Assembly: GCA_014762645.1 (NCBI GenBank)
Contig: JABURP010000030.1
Coordinates: forward strand, 1-51,484
Length of the DNA stretch: 51,484 nucleotides
Origin: Crocinitomicaceae bacterium
GTDB taxonomy: Bacteria; Bacteroidota; Bacteroidia; Flavobacteriales_D; Crocinitomicaceae
Direction of reading: 5' to 3'
The translations under genes were made by a program, and so were the position numbers. Below, piece after piece: positions 43,352 through 51,484 of the stretch. Within the stretch, counting starts at the first letter, position 1. Every line of letters starts with the position of its first letter. The notes under the pieces were generated by a model. That model was not told the origin of the DNA and did not search any database. It worked only from the letters and a program-made list of their open reading frames with translations.

Positions 43352-44497
43352 GTGACACCTAAAAAGAAAATAATAGTCTCAGTGACCAATGACCTGTTCA
43401 CCGATCAAAGGGTTCGAAAGGTTTGTGAATTTTTGGTAGCGAATAATTTTGATGTCACCCTCGTTGGTCGCAAACTGAAGCATAGTCAAACTATGCCGGA
43501 GTTGCCGTATAAAACAAAAAGGTTTCGGCTTTGGTTTACGAAAGGTCCGCTCTTTTATGCAACATATAATCTGCGACTGTTTTTTTACCTTTTGTTTCAT
43601 AAAGCAGATGTCTTGTTGTCGAACGACCTGGATACACTTTATGCCAACCATTGGGCGCGTAAATTTAAACGTAATTGTACGTTGGTGTACGATTCGCATG
43701 AATACTATTGTGAAACTCCTGAGTTGGTGGATCGGCCAAAAATTCAACGGTTTTGGAGAAGAATTGAAAAGAGGTGCGTACCGAAGGTGGATATAATGTA
43801 TACGGTTAATGAATCGATTGCAAAATTATACCGGGAGGAATACCAACGAGAGGTATTTGTGGTCAGGAATATTTCAGACAGAAAAGATATCCCCTTGACA
43901 AAAACACGAGCTGATCTGGGTTTACCCGAAAATAAAAAGGTCGTGATCATGCAGGGTGCAGGAATTAATATCCAGAGGGGTGCTGAAGAAATGGTAGAAG
44001 CTATTCCGTTTGTGGATAATGCCGTGTTGGCCGTTGTAGGTGATGGGGACGTAGTGCCTCAATTAAAACACAAAGTACAAGAACAAGGTTTGGGTGATAA
44101 AGTGCTGTTTTTTGGTAAACGACCGTATGATGAGCTTCTTCAATTTACAATGAATGCCGACGTGGGAGTATCAATGGATAAAGACACGAACATCAACTAC
44201 AGATTTGCACTGGGCAATAAAATATTCGATTACATTCATTCCGGCATTCCCTTGTTCGTATCAGACCTACCAGAAATTGCAGGGATTGTAAGAAAGTATG
44301 AACTGGGTGTAGTGTGTCCATCTCATGACCCGGATGTTATTGCGACTAAATTGAACGAGTTGTTTCTAAATCATGATATTTACAATCACTATAAAGAAAA
44401 CACAAAAGCCGCAGCAAAGGAACTCACCTGGAATAACGAGAAAAAGATGCTTCGAATGATCTATATTGATCTGCTTCAAAACTTTCAGCCATCTTAA
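43352..44497 (+). CDS. Glycosyltransferase, GT4-like (GT-B fold)
   Basis: This 381-residue cytoplasmic or membrane-associated glycosyltransferase starts with GTG. Seen: N-terminal ISVTNDLFTDQRVRKVCE style opening, VYDSHEYYCETPE, a mid-protein VVGDGDVVPQLKHKVQEQGLGDKVLFFGK stretch and the C-terminal donor-binding part with DYIHSGIPLFVSDLPEIAGIV. This is the GT-B plan of family 4; donor and acceptor are unknown. Nine bases separate it from a second glycosyltransferase in the same reading frame, so both act together, perhaps on a surface or lipid-linked glycan; a GDP-mannose enzyme lies 2.6 kb upstream. Confidence 0.88.
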   Translation: MTPKKKIIVSVTNDLFTDQRVRKVCEFLVANNFDVTLVGRKLKHSQTMPELPYKTKRFRLWFTKGPLFYATYNLRLFFYLLFHKADVLLSNDLDTLYANHWARKFKRNCTLVYDSHEYYCETPELVDRPKIQRFWRRIEKRCVPKVDIMYTVNESIAKLYREEYQREVFVVRNISDRKDIPLTKTRADLGLPENKKVVIMQGAGINIQRGAEEMVEAIPFVDNAVLAVVGDGDVVPQLKHKVQEQGLGDKVLFFGKRPYDELLQFTMNADVGVSMDKDTNINYRFALGNKIFDYIHSGIPLFVSDLPEIAGIVRKYELGVVCPSHDPDVIATKLNELFLNHDIYNHYKENTKAAAKELTWNNEKKMLRMIYIDLLQNFQPS

Positions 44498-44506
44498 TAT
44501 TTAAAA

Positions 44507-45643
44507 TTGGATAAACCTAAAGTACATATTATAGCTTTTGATGTGCCATATCCGCCAAACTACGGAGGCATTGCAGATGTTTTCTATAAACTGAAAAGCT
44601 TACACGAAGCAGGGGCTGAGATTATCTATCATTGCTTTTATTATAAAGGACACAATCCCCCTACAAAAGAATTGGAAAAGTACTGCTCAAAATTGTACTA
44701 CTACGAGCGAAAACAAAGCATTTTTAAACTGCTGTTTAGTAAGTTACCCTATGTGGTTGCAACACGGAATGATTCAATTCTTTTGCTCAATATCCTATCA
44801 GATCCGGCACCGGTATTAATGGATGGAATCCAGTGTACCTACTGGTTGTTACACAATGACGTACAGGATCAAAAAATACTGTACCGTGCCAACAATATTG
44901 AACATGAATATTATGAAGGTCTGGCCCATGTGGAGAAAAATATCTTCAGGAAATGGTATCTGAAAATGGAAGCAAAAAAGCTTCGAAATTACGAATGGCA
45001 GATTCGACATGCAGATATAACCCTATGTGTAGCAAGACAGGATATCCCACATTTTGAGCAGTACGGTAAAACGATTCATTTGCCGCCTTTCTTTGACGAT
45101 ACACACACGCTGGATTTTTCACAACCACAACCCGAAGAAAAATTTGTGCTGTTTCAGGCAAATCTTTCCGTAACTGAAAATGAAAATGCAGCAACGCATA
45201 TCATAGAGCAAATTTCTCCATTAACGGAACACAAAATAATAATTGCAGGACGTGGACCTTCTGCTTCACTTAAATCTTTGGCGGGTTCATCTGCAAATGT
45301 TGAATTGATAGATACACCTGATCAGGAAACTATGTCTTCTTTGATTCGGGATGCTCAAATCCATTTGTTGCTAACATTCCAGCAGACCGGAATAAAGTTG
45401 AAACTACTTCATGCGTTGCAATCGGGAAGGCATATTATTATTAATAAATACATGGATGATGATGGCATTTTTGCTGAAATGTGTGATGTTGTAAATGAGT
45501 CAAACAAAATTGCCGATCGAATTGATGAATTGATGAATCTGGAGTTTACCAAAGAAATGAAAGCAGATCGGGATCAAAAGTTCAACGCTATCTACAGCAA
45601 TAAAATCAAAGCTGAAAAAATCCTAAAATTTCTGAAGAGTTAG
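44507..45643 (+). CDS. Glycosyltransferase, GT-B fold, second of a pair
   Basis: This 378-residue protein begins at a TTG (MDKPKVHIIAFDVPYPP); it is the first possible start after an in-frame stop, and the conserved opening motif lies only a few codons later, so no ATG start fits. Seen: HIIAFDVPYPPNYGGIADVF for acceptor binding, YRANNIEHEYYEGLA, and KLLHALQSGRHIIIN in the donor-side domain. The protein is transcribed with the preceding glycosyltransferase. Donor unknown. It converges with the ftsE-like gene with a 13-base gap. Confidence 0.85.
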   Translation: MDKPKVHIIAFDVPYPPNYGGIADVFYKLKSLHEAGAEIIYHCFYYKGHNPPTKELEKYCSKLYYYERKQSIFKLLFSKLPYVVATRNDSILLLNILSDPAPVLMDGIQCTYWLLHNDVQDQKILYRANNIEHEYYEGLAHVEKNIFRKWYLKMEAKKLRNYEWQIRHADITLCVARQDIPHFEQYGKTIHLPPFFDDTHTLDFSQPQPEEKFVLFQANLSVTENENAATHIIEQISPLTEHKIIIAGRGPSASLKSLAGSSANVELIDTPDQETMSSLIRDAQIHLLLTFQQTGIKLKLLHALQSGRHIIINKYMDDDGIFAEMCDVVNESNKIADRIDELMNLEFTKEMKADRDQKFNAIYSNKIKAEKILKFLKS

Positions 45644-45656
45644 ATTAAGCTAAAAA

Positions 45657-46376
45657 TTATTCAAACCGAACTTGTTCAAACGGATTGAATTCATTCATAG
45701 GGTTAAGTTCTACTACTGTTTCATCTTTTACCTGCATGGTACGAGATGGGAACTGCTCCATAAGTGCAAGGTCATGCGTAGCCATAAGTACGGATGTTCC
45801 TTCTTTCGCAATAGCCATTAACACGGCCATTATTTCTTTGGATGTTTCCGGATCAAGGTTACCAGTAGGCTCATCTGCTAAAATAAATTCAGGTTTGTTT
45901 ACCAGAGCACGGGCAATAGATACACGTTGTTGTTCACCTCCTGATAGCTGGTGCGGCATTTTTGATTCTATGTGATCCAAACTTACCAGACGGAGTACTT
46001 CTTCCGCTCTTTTCTTAATGTCTTCCTTCTTTTTCCAACCTGTTGATCGCATAACAAACTTCAGGTTTTCAAAGATAGATCGATCTGATAGTAACTGAAA
46101 ATCCTGAAAGACTATCCCCAGTTTTCTTCTTAAAAACGGAATCTCTTTGCGTTTTAGTGTTGTGAGATCAAAACCTGCAACGTGTCCTTTCCCTTTTTTA
46201 AGGGGTAATTCACCGTAGAGGGTTTTAAGTAAACTACTTTTTCCGGTTCCGGTTCTACCAATCAGGTAAACAAATTCACCTTTTTCAAGATAAATATTTA
46301 CATCCTTCAAGATCAATTGATCTTTTTGGTGAATTTCTCCATGTTCTATAGAAAAGATGTGGTTTGTCGTTTCCAT
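45657..46376 (-). CDS. ftsE: FtsE-like ABC transporter ATP-binding protein
   Basis: This 239-residue ATPase starts at the ATG at 46376 (METTNHIF); the TTG just upstream is not needed. Seen: Walker [10 protein letters not shown], signature [15 protein letters not shown], Walker [13 protein letters not shown] and switch ATHD. Length and style fit FtsE, which with FtsX controls cell-wall hydrolases at division, but LolD-like ATPases are close relatives. No ftsX lies next to it, as is usual in this phylum. A TATTTTTA stretch seven bases before the ATG may be a -7 element. Confidence 0.78.
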   Translation of the reverse strand: METTNHIFSIEHGEIHQKDQLILKDVNIYLEKGEFVYLIGRTGTGKSSLLKTLYGELPLKKGKGHVAGFDLTTLKRKEIPFLRRKLGIVFQDFQLLSDRSIFENLKFVMRSTGWKKKEDIKKRAEEVLRLVSLDHIESKMPHQLSGGEQQRVSIARALVNKPEFILADEPTGNLDPETSKEIMAVLMAIAKEGTSVLMATHDLALMEQFPSRTMQVKDETVVELNPMNEFNPFEQVRFE

Positions 46377-46420
46377 CAATCCGTAAAAATAGCCATATCA
46401 ATGTTTTTTTGGCAACATTC

Positions 46421-46448
46421 TTGATAAAAGTTTGGGGAGAGTTATCAA
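46421..46448. promoter_or_regulatory. Inverted repeat in divergent intergenic region, possible operator
   Basis: TTGATAA (46421-46427) and TTATCAA (46442-46448) are perfect inverted copies spaced by 14 bases in the 227-base gap between ftsE and the TPR protein gene. The remainder of this gap shows a C-rich stretch (46506-46525) and no clear canonical promoter. Confidence 0.3.
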
Positions 46449-46603
46449 ACACTTTTCACATTAATACAATAAACTTAACAGACTTGCGTTTATAACTTTC
46501 GAGTACCCCCCTTAAAAACCCTACTCCTCGACGTTAATTTTACAAATTTAAGCAGGGCATTGTAAACACAAATTAAACGCTTTGCTAAAACTACAAACCA
46601 TTG

Positions 46604-49600
46604 ATGTTGAGATTGAGCCTCATACTTATGCTATTCGTCGGCTTTTCTGCAACAGCCCAGTTGACAGATAAGTACACTTCGGATTATGCCAATTTTTACC
46701 GTGCAGAAGAGTTGTTTGAAAAAGCAAAATTCTCAGCTGCACAGGAAGAGTTCAAGGTATTCATGAAGGATATCAATGAACCGAATCATCCTTTTTACAT
46801 CAAAGCAAAATACTATAACGCACTTTGTGCACTTTACCTGTATCATGCAGATGCAGAACTACTTTTATTAGGCTTTCTTAAAGAGTACCCGGAAAGTATT
46901 TATCGTCAAACCATCTATTTTGAGTTGGGGCGTTACTACTTCAGTAAAAATAAATTTAAAGACGTCATTAAATGGATGCAATTGGTTGATGTCAATGAGC
47001 TGGACCCGGAGATGCATCCTGAATACTATTTCAAATTAGGCTATGCCTATTTCAGAAAAGACCAGCCAAAAGCAGCGCGTGATGCTTTCTATGAAGTGAT
47101 TAATGTTGAATCTCAGTATCAAAATCCATCTCTTTACTACTATTCGCATATAGCCTATACTGAAGAAAACTACGAAGTGGCACTCCAGGGATTCAAAAGA
47201 CTGGAAAATGACCCTGCATTTAAAAAGTCAGTTCCAAAGTACATTGCTCAAATACTTTACCTGCAAGGTAAGTATGATGAATTGATTGAATATGCACCGG
47301 ATGTACAAAATGATCCTAGAAGTGATGTAGAAATGGCGCATCTGATCGGAGATGCATTTTACAGAACCGGCAAATATGATGAAGCAGTACCATTTTTAGA
47401 AGAGTACAATAGTAAGAGTGCTACTACGCGTGATGAAGATTACCAATTAGGATACGCATACTACAAAAGCGGTCAATACATGAAAGCCGTGCGCATGTTT
47501 GATAAAGTAGCTAATGTTCGTGATGAACTGGGGCAGATGTCGCTTTACCATATTGGTGAGTGTTACATGAAAAAAAATGAATATCTCTATGCACGAAATG
47601 CTTTTGAGTTGGCTGCAGCAATGCATTTTGATGAAGAAATTGCTGAAGATGCCTTGTATAACTATGCCATCCTTTCCTATAAGTTAGATTTTAATCCTTT
47701 TGATGAGGCTGTTGAAGCTTTAAACCTGTATTTGGAAAGGTACCCGGACTCACCAAGAAATCAGGACATTTACCAATATCTCGTAAACGTTTACACCACC
47801 ATGAAAAATTATAAATCGGCCATGGAGTCTATTGAACGTATTGAGAATATTGATTTTAATATGAAGAATGCCTACCAGATGATGGCGTTTAATTATGGGG
47901 TAGAGTTATTCGAAAATGGCCGTTTCATGGAAAGCATCCAAAATTTTAAACTGGCCAGGAAATATCCGGTTGATCCCCAGGTAAATGCTATGTCTCAGTA
48001 TTGGACAGCAGAAGCGTATTATAAAATGAACAAGTTTGATGATGCTATTTCAGTGTACAAAACATTTTTGCAGGTTCCCGGAAGCTATAACTTACCACAG
48101 CACAATGATGCATATTACAACATTGCCTATTGTTACTTTAAAAAAGAGGATTATAGTGCGGCTATCCAGAATTTCAGAACCTTTACGCAAGACCCTGGAG
48201 AACCCTCTCACACTAAAATTGCAGACGCTTACCTGAGAATAGGTGACGCGTATTTTATAAGCAAGCAAGATGAGCAAGCCATAGATTTTTACCGCAGAGC
48301 TATTGCTGAGAATGGCGGCCAGGTTGACTATGCTAAATATCAGGTGGGATTGACACAGGGATTTCAGGGGAATCAGGGGGCAAAAGCAAGTACTATGCTG
48401 GATATCGTGAACAATCACAAGGGATCCACATTTGCGGTTCCAGCACTTTATGAGGCTGCAGAAGCATTCAGGTTGAATAACGAAAATGGCAAGGCCAAGC
48501 AACACTATGAAAAATTGATCATTGATTATCCGAACCATCCTCAGGCAGTGTTTGCGGTCTTTCAAATTGCAACATTGGATTTTATAGAAGAGAGATATGC
48601 CGCTGCTGAAAAAGGATACTTAAGGGTGCTGAATGATTACAATAATGAAACTAAAAAACGTGAAGCACTCGCACGATTAAAAGACGTCTACACGGCACTT
48701 AATCAACCTGAAAAGTATATTGCCCTTGTTGAGAAATTCGGAGGAATGAACAACATGGAAAAAGATTCACTCCTGTTCTTTAACGCTTTCAATTTATATG
48801 AGGACTCACTTTATGAAAAGGCAATCAAAGCATTTGATGATTATTTAAAAGAATTTTCGAATCCAACTTTCTATCTAGAGGCAAATTATTATAAAGCAAC
48901 TTGTCATAACAGATTAGGCCAAAAGGATCAGGCCTATAAACACTATACAAACGTGCTGAGTCGTCCCGAAGGAATTTATACCGAGGTGGCAGCCATGTTT
49001 ACCTCTGAGTATGCATACGAACAAAAAAATTACAACGAAGCCATTCGGCACTACGAGAAGTTGGAAAAAGTGGCAACATACCCGGAAAATAAATTGCGAG
49101 CACATATAGGGATAATGCGTTGCAAGGCCTTACAGGAAAACTATCAAGGTGCTAAACCTTATGCGCAAAAAGTACTGGATAATGATATGTCGCTAGATAA
49201 CGTCATTACTGAAGCACATTACGTTATTGGTAAGGCAGCATTTGAAATGGCAAACTACCCCGTTGCTATAGAAGCTTTCCGAAAAGTGGCAAAACGCACG
49301 AAAGGTGTTATAGGAGCAGAAGCCCAGTACCGGGTAGCAGAGATCTATCACTTACAAGAAGAGTATAAAAAGTCTGAGGATGAAGTTAGAGTCCTGATGA
49401 AAGAGCACGCCGGATATGATTACTGGTCAGCCAAAGCTCTAATCCTCCAGGCTAAGAACTCAATCGGGATGGAAGATTATGCCCAGGCAGAGTATACTTT
49501 GCAATCCGTGTTGGATAACTATTCTGTTCAGGATGACGGCATCCTTGATGAAGCCAATGAAGTGATGCAATACCTGCAAAGCCTGAAAAACAAAGAGAAG

Positions 49601-49651
49601 CAAATAGAAAATAATGGTAATAACACTATTGAGATAGGAGGTGAAAAATGA
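46604..49651 (+). CDS. Large exported TPR protein
   Basis: This 1015-residue protein starts at the ATG at 46604 (MLRLSLILMLF); the TTG one codon upstream is unlikely. A signal peptide ends ATAQ (about 19), then the protein is made almost entirely of tetratricopeptide repeats (about twenty-five units, for example YNIAYCYFKKEDYSAAIQNF and YRRAIAENGGQVDYAKYQVG), with a short polar tail. It should sit in the periplasm or on the outer membrane and bind other envelope proteins. It overlaps the following barrel gene by four bases (ATGA), a pairing I recall as conserved in Bacteroidota without assigned function. Confidence 0.85.
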   Translation: MLRLSLILMLFVGFSATAQLTDKYTSDYANFYRAEELFEKAKFSAAQEEFKVFMKDINEPNHPFYIKAKYYNALCALYLYHADAELLLLGFLKEYPESIYRQTIYFELGRYYFSKNKFKDVIKWMQLVDVNELDPEMHPEYYFKLGYAYFRKDQPKAARDAFYEVINVESQYQNPSLYYYSHIAYTEENYEVALQGFKRLENDPAFKKSVPKYIAQILYLQGKYDELIEYAPDVQNDPRSDVEMAHLIGDAFYRTGKYDEAVPFLEEYNSKSATTRDEDYQLGYAYYKSGQYMKAVRMFDKVANVRDELGQMSLYHIGECYMKKNEYLYARNAFELAAAMHFDEEIAEDALYNYAILSYKLDFNPFDEAVEALNLYLERYPDSPRNQDIYQYLVNVYTTMKNYKSAMESIERIENIDFNMKNAYQMMAFNYGVELFENGRFMESIQNFKLARKYPVDPQVNAMSQYWTAEAYYKMNKFDDAISVYKTFLQVPGSYNLPQHNDAYYNIAYCYFKKEDYSAAIQNFRTFTQDPGEPSHTKIADAYLRIGDAYFISKQDEQAIDFYRRAIAENGGQVDYAKYQVGLTQGFQGNQGAKASTMLDIVNNHKGSTFAVPALYEAAEAFRLNNENGKAKQHYEKLIIDYPNHPQAVFAVFQIATLDFIEERYAAAEKGYLRVLNDYNNETKKREALARLKDVYTALNQPEKYIALVEKFGGMNNMEKDSLLFFNAFNLYEDSLYEKAIKAFDDYLKEFSNPTFYLEANYYKATCHNRLGQKDQAYKHYTNVLSRPEGIYTEVAAMFTSEYAYEQKNYNEAIRHYEKLEKVATYPENKLRAHIGIMRCKALQENYQGAKPYAQKVLDNDMSLDNVITEAHYVIGKAAFEMANYPVAIEAFRKVAKRTKGVIGAEAQYRVAEIYHLQEEYKKSEDEVRVLMKEHAGYDYWSAKALILQAKNSIGMEDYAQAEYTLQSVLDNYSVQDDGILDEANEVMQYLQSLKNKEKQIENNGNNTIEIGGEK
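49636..49641 (+). promoter_or_regulatory. Strong Shine-Dalgarno sequence for the barrel gene
   Basis: AGGAGG followed by TGAAAA lies six bases before the ATG at 49648, inside the last codons of the TPR gene. Such perfect sites are rare before genes in this window, so translation of the barrel protein is probably boosted within the coupled pair. Confidence 0.6.
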
Positions 49652-51345
49652 TTCGTAAGGCATTATATATAGCTCTGCTCGCTTGCTGTACAGTTCAGGT
49701 TGGAATTGCACAGGATGAATTTACCATTGTTGCAGACGCCGAACGTAAGGTTACGCCTGCGTATCGTATCACCGAACAACCTAAAGTAATCGACACGGTT
49801 ATTCCAATTCCTGATATCCACTATCCGTTATTAGTGAGGAATATGGACACGGAGATACACTTGAAAGATATAGAAGCATCAAAAATTAAGATTCGAGATA
49901 AACTGGATAAGCTCTACCCGGGTTATGTAAAAGTAGGGCTGGGTATGTATACTTCACCGCTTGCAGAAATTTATTATAACACCAAACGTAACCGAAGGAT
50001 GAATATGGGAGCACACGTCAAGCACTTCTCATCCTGGAGTAATCTTGAAGGATTCGCTCCCTCATCATATGATCAAACCAGTGGAAAGCTATTTGGTGAA
50101 TGGTTTACAACCAATTTCAAATTAGAAACAGAGCTGGATTACATGAATAACGGGTATCACTACTACGGGATTGTAGACACCACTGATTTCTTTAATAAAG
50201 ATACGTTGAGAAACCGTGTGCAACTAATAGGAGGAACTTTCCACATGGGTAATTTCTCTAAAAAGGACAGTGCAAAACTGTTGTGGGATGCGCATATCGG
50301 CAATCATTACTTTCATGAATTTGAGCCATATTGGGATAGCCTGGGAGACAAGCATGCCCGAAATAATAACTTTTTAATCGGAGCAGATTTTGCCTATAAA
50401 CAAGGTAAAAACACGTATCATCTTGATTTTGATTGGCAACATAACCGCTACTGGTATGCTGAAGATGATGCTTCTTTAGCTGTAGATGAACGATTCAACA
50501 TCAGAAATGCCCTGGTAACTTTCAGGCCAACCATTTCAACTTATGGAGATAAGTGGAAAGTCGTCTATGGTTTGGATATCAACTTTGACTTCCCGGTTCA
50601 GGATAAAATCTTTAAAGTCGTTCCGGTTGTGGAAGCAAAGTACAGTTTGTTTAATGATATGTTTATCCCGTATGTGGGAATTGACGGTGGTGTTACACAA
50701 AATTCCTTCTATACTATTAACCGTCTAAACCCATATATATATTCCGGGCAGGAAATGATGAACGAAACGGAGTATAATTTTTACGGAGGGATAAAAGGAA
50801 CACTGTCAAAAACTATTTCGTTTAATGTGGCTGCACATTACAGAAATTATAATAACAAGGCATTATTTGTTAATGAAAATACATGGTCTGATCTCAACAA
50901 ATTTGACGTCCGATATGAAGATATGCGCGTTTTTAGTGTAGAAGGAGGTATATCCTACCAAAATGGAGAGAAACTAAAAATTGACGCCATGGCAGAATGG
51001 AATAAATATTCACCGGAAACACAATTATTTGCATGGCATTTACCGGAATTAAAAACAACCGTTCGAGGTAGCTACAACCTCTTTGATAAGATATATGCAA
51101 AAGCTGATTTTACGTTAGAGTATGGTCGGAAATCGCCGGTTTATCTATTTAATCCTGCAGATGATGACATCCCCGTTGATATGCCAGTGATTGCAGATGG
51201 TAACCTAAGTGTAGAGTATAGGTACAACCCAAGGGTGTCTGCATTTTTACAACTGAATAATATTGCCGGACAGAAATATGATCGCTGGATGAATTACCGC
51301 GTTCAGGGCTTCCAGATTCTAGGTGGGGTTACCTTTGGATTTTGA
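49648..51345 (+). CDS. Outer-membrane beta-barrel protein, TPR partner
   Basis: This 565-residue protein has a signal peptide (about 1-21, ending VGIAQ), a short periplasmic N-terminal segment (about 22-85) and a long beta-barrel region of amphipathic strands ending in GVTFGF, the terminal Phe typical of outer-membrane proteins. There is no plug domain of the TonB receptor type, so it is not a classic receptor, although it may be annotated as TonB-dependent receptor-like. It overlaps the TPR gene by four bases and has a perfect Shine-Dalgarno site, so the two proteins are probably made together as a complex. Function unknown. Confidence 0.8.
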   Translation: MIRKALYIALLACCTVQVGIAQDEFTIVADAERKVTPAYRITEQPKVIDTVIPIPDIHYPLLVRNMDTEIHLKDIEASKIKIRDKLDKLYPGYVKVGLGMYTSPLAEIYYNTKRNRRMNMGAHVKHFSSWSNLEGFAPSSYDQTSGKLFGEWFTTNFKLETELDYMNNGYHYYGIVDTTDFFNKDTLRNRVQLIGGTFHMGNFSKKDSAKLLWDAHIGNHYFHEFEPYWDSLGDKHARNNNFLIGADFAYKQGKNTYHLDFDWQHNRYWYAEDDASLAVDERFNIRNALVTFRPTISTYGDKWKVVYGLDINFDFPVQDKIFKVVPVVEAKYSLFNDMFIPYVGIDGGVTQNSFYTINRLNPYIYSGQEMMNETEYNFYGGIKGTLSKTISFNVAAHYRNYNNKALFVNENTWSDLNKFDVRYEDMRVFSVEGGISYQNGEKLKIDAMAEWNKYSPETQLFAWHLPELKTTVRGSYNLFDKIYAKADFTLEYGRKSPVYLFNPADDDIPVDMPVIADGNLSVEYRYNPRVSAFLQLNNIAGQKYDRWMNYRVQGFQILGGVTFGF

Positions 51346-51461
51346 TCCGACTTTTCCAACTTTCTATCGAACAAACCCTTAGTTGCAATATTTAATTTTT
51401 ACTTTGGTATGATAATTGTCTAATGGGACACATAAATTATTAATCAATTAAAAATTAAATT

Positions 51462-51484
51462 ATGAAAAAATTATTCCTAGTAGC
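51462..51484 (+). CDS. Start of a further exported protein (cut by window edge)
   Basis: An ATG at 51462 opens a reading frame MKKLFLV that looks like the start of a signal peptide. Only seven codons are in the window. The 116-base gap before it is AT-rich, with a TTACTTTG at 51399-51406 as a loose -7 candidate but wrongly spaced from the nearest TTG. Confidence 0.5.

Noticed and set aside
45657-46376. Division operon with ftsX
   Set aside because: No permease gene adjoins the ftsE-like ATPase; the neighbours are a glycosyltransferase and the TPR protein.
48092-48565. 157-codon reading frame antisense to the TPR gene
   Set aside because: A shadow of the repetitive TPR coding sequence; its translation has no recognisable features and there is no start context.

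Overview
The window reads as an ordinary chromosomal stretch of a Bacteroidota bacterium, most likely from the order Flavobacteriales. The support is a GldA gliding ABC ATPase, several SusC/TonB-type outer-membrane proteins, many short lipoproteins with a Bacteroidota-style lipobox, SpoIIE phosphatases fused to TPR or Cache sensors, promoter elements of the TAnnTTTG type, and few Shine-Dalgarno sequences. Base composition is moderately AT-rich and genes are packed tightly on both strands. I see no tRNA, rRNA, CRISPR array, insertion sequence or prophage.

Layout. 1-3.8 kb (+): the end of an aldehyde dehydrogenase, a Tsp/Prc-type S41 protease and an exported helical protein. 3.9-7.2 kb (-): a lipoprotein, gldA, a tiny membrane protein and hutI. 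7.3-8.5 kb: a lone lipoprotein gene bracketed by two copies of the hutI 5' end. 8.6-10.3 kb (-): recJ. 10.5-14.2 kb (+): five unassigned envelope genes, including a DoxX-like protein and an HExxH lipoprotein. 14.2-19.3 kb (-): an acidic-tailed membrane protein and two SpoIIE phosphatases (Cache and TPR sensors), separated and followed by short repeated copies of their own 3' ends. 19.5-24.9 kb: a lipoprotein, a MORN protein, a VOC protein, a TonB-type barrel receptor and a two-domain lipoprotein. 25-30.3 kb: a metallophosphoesterase, an amino-acid permease, a flavodoxin-like protein, an archaemetzincin-like lipoprotein and small proteins. 30.3-38.1 kb (-): polA, an FMN-binding glutamate-synthase-like enzyme, mscS and dnaG. 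38.1-45.6 kb: a DUF6090-like protein, a SprT-like protein, a mannose-1-phosphate guanylyltransferase, a lipoprotein plus sppA on the minus strand, then two glycosyltransferases. 45.7-51.5 kb: an FtsE-like ATPase, a 1015-residue TPR protein coupled to an outer-membrane barrel protein, and the start of another exported protein.

How the genes fit together. Replication and repair genes (recJ, polA, dnaG) are interspersed with envelope maintenance genes (S41 protease, sppA, gldA, ftsE, mscS, TPR/barrel pair) and a small sugar-nucleotide/glycosyltransferase group. Many proteins are predicted to be exported and have no family I recognise.

The observations most worth following up are: the repeat-bracketed lipoprotein gene at 7.2-8.5 kb, the array of decayed SpoIIE 3' ends at 14.95-15.2 and 17.17-17.28 kb, promoter elements sitting 4-5 bases before start codons (suggesting leaderless mRNAs), a PerR/Fur-like palindrome at 34.88 kb, a zinc finger in DnaG that has lost most of its ligands, and the uncharacterised envelope operon at 10.5-14.2 kb.
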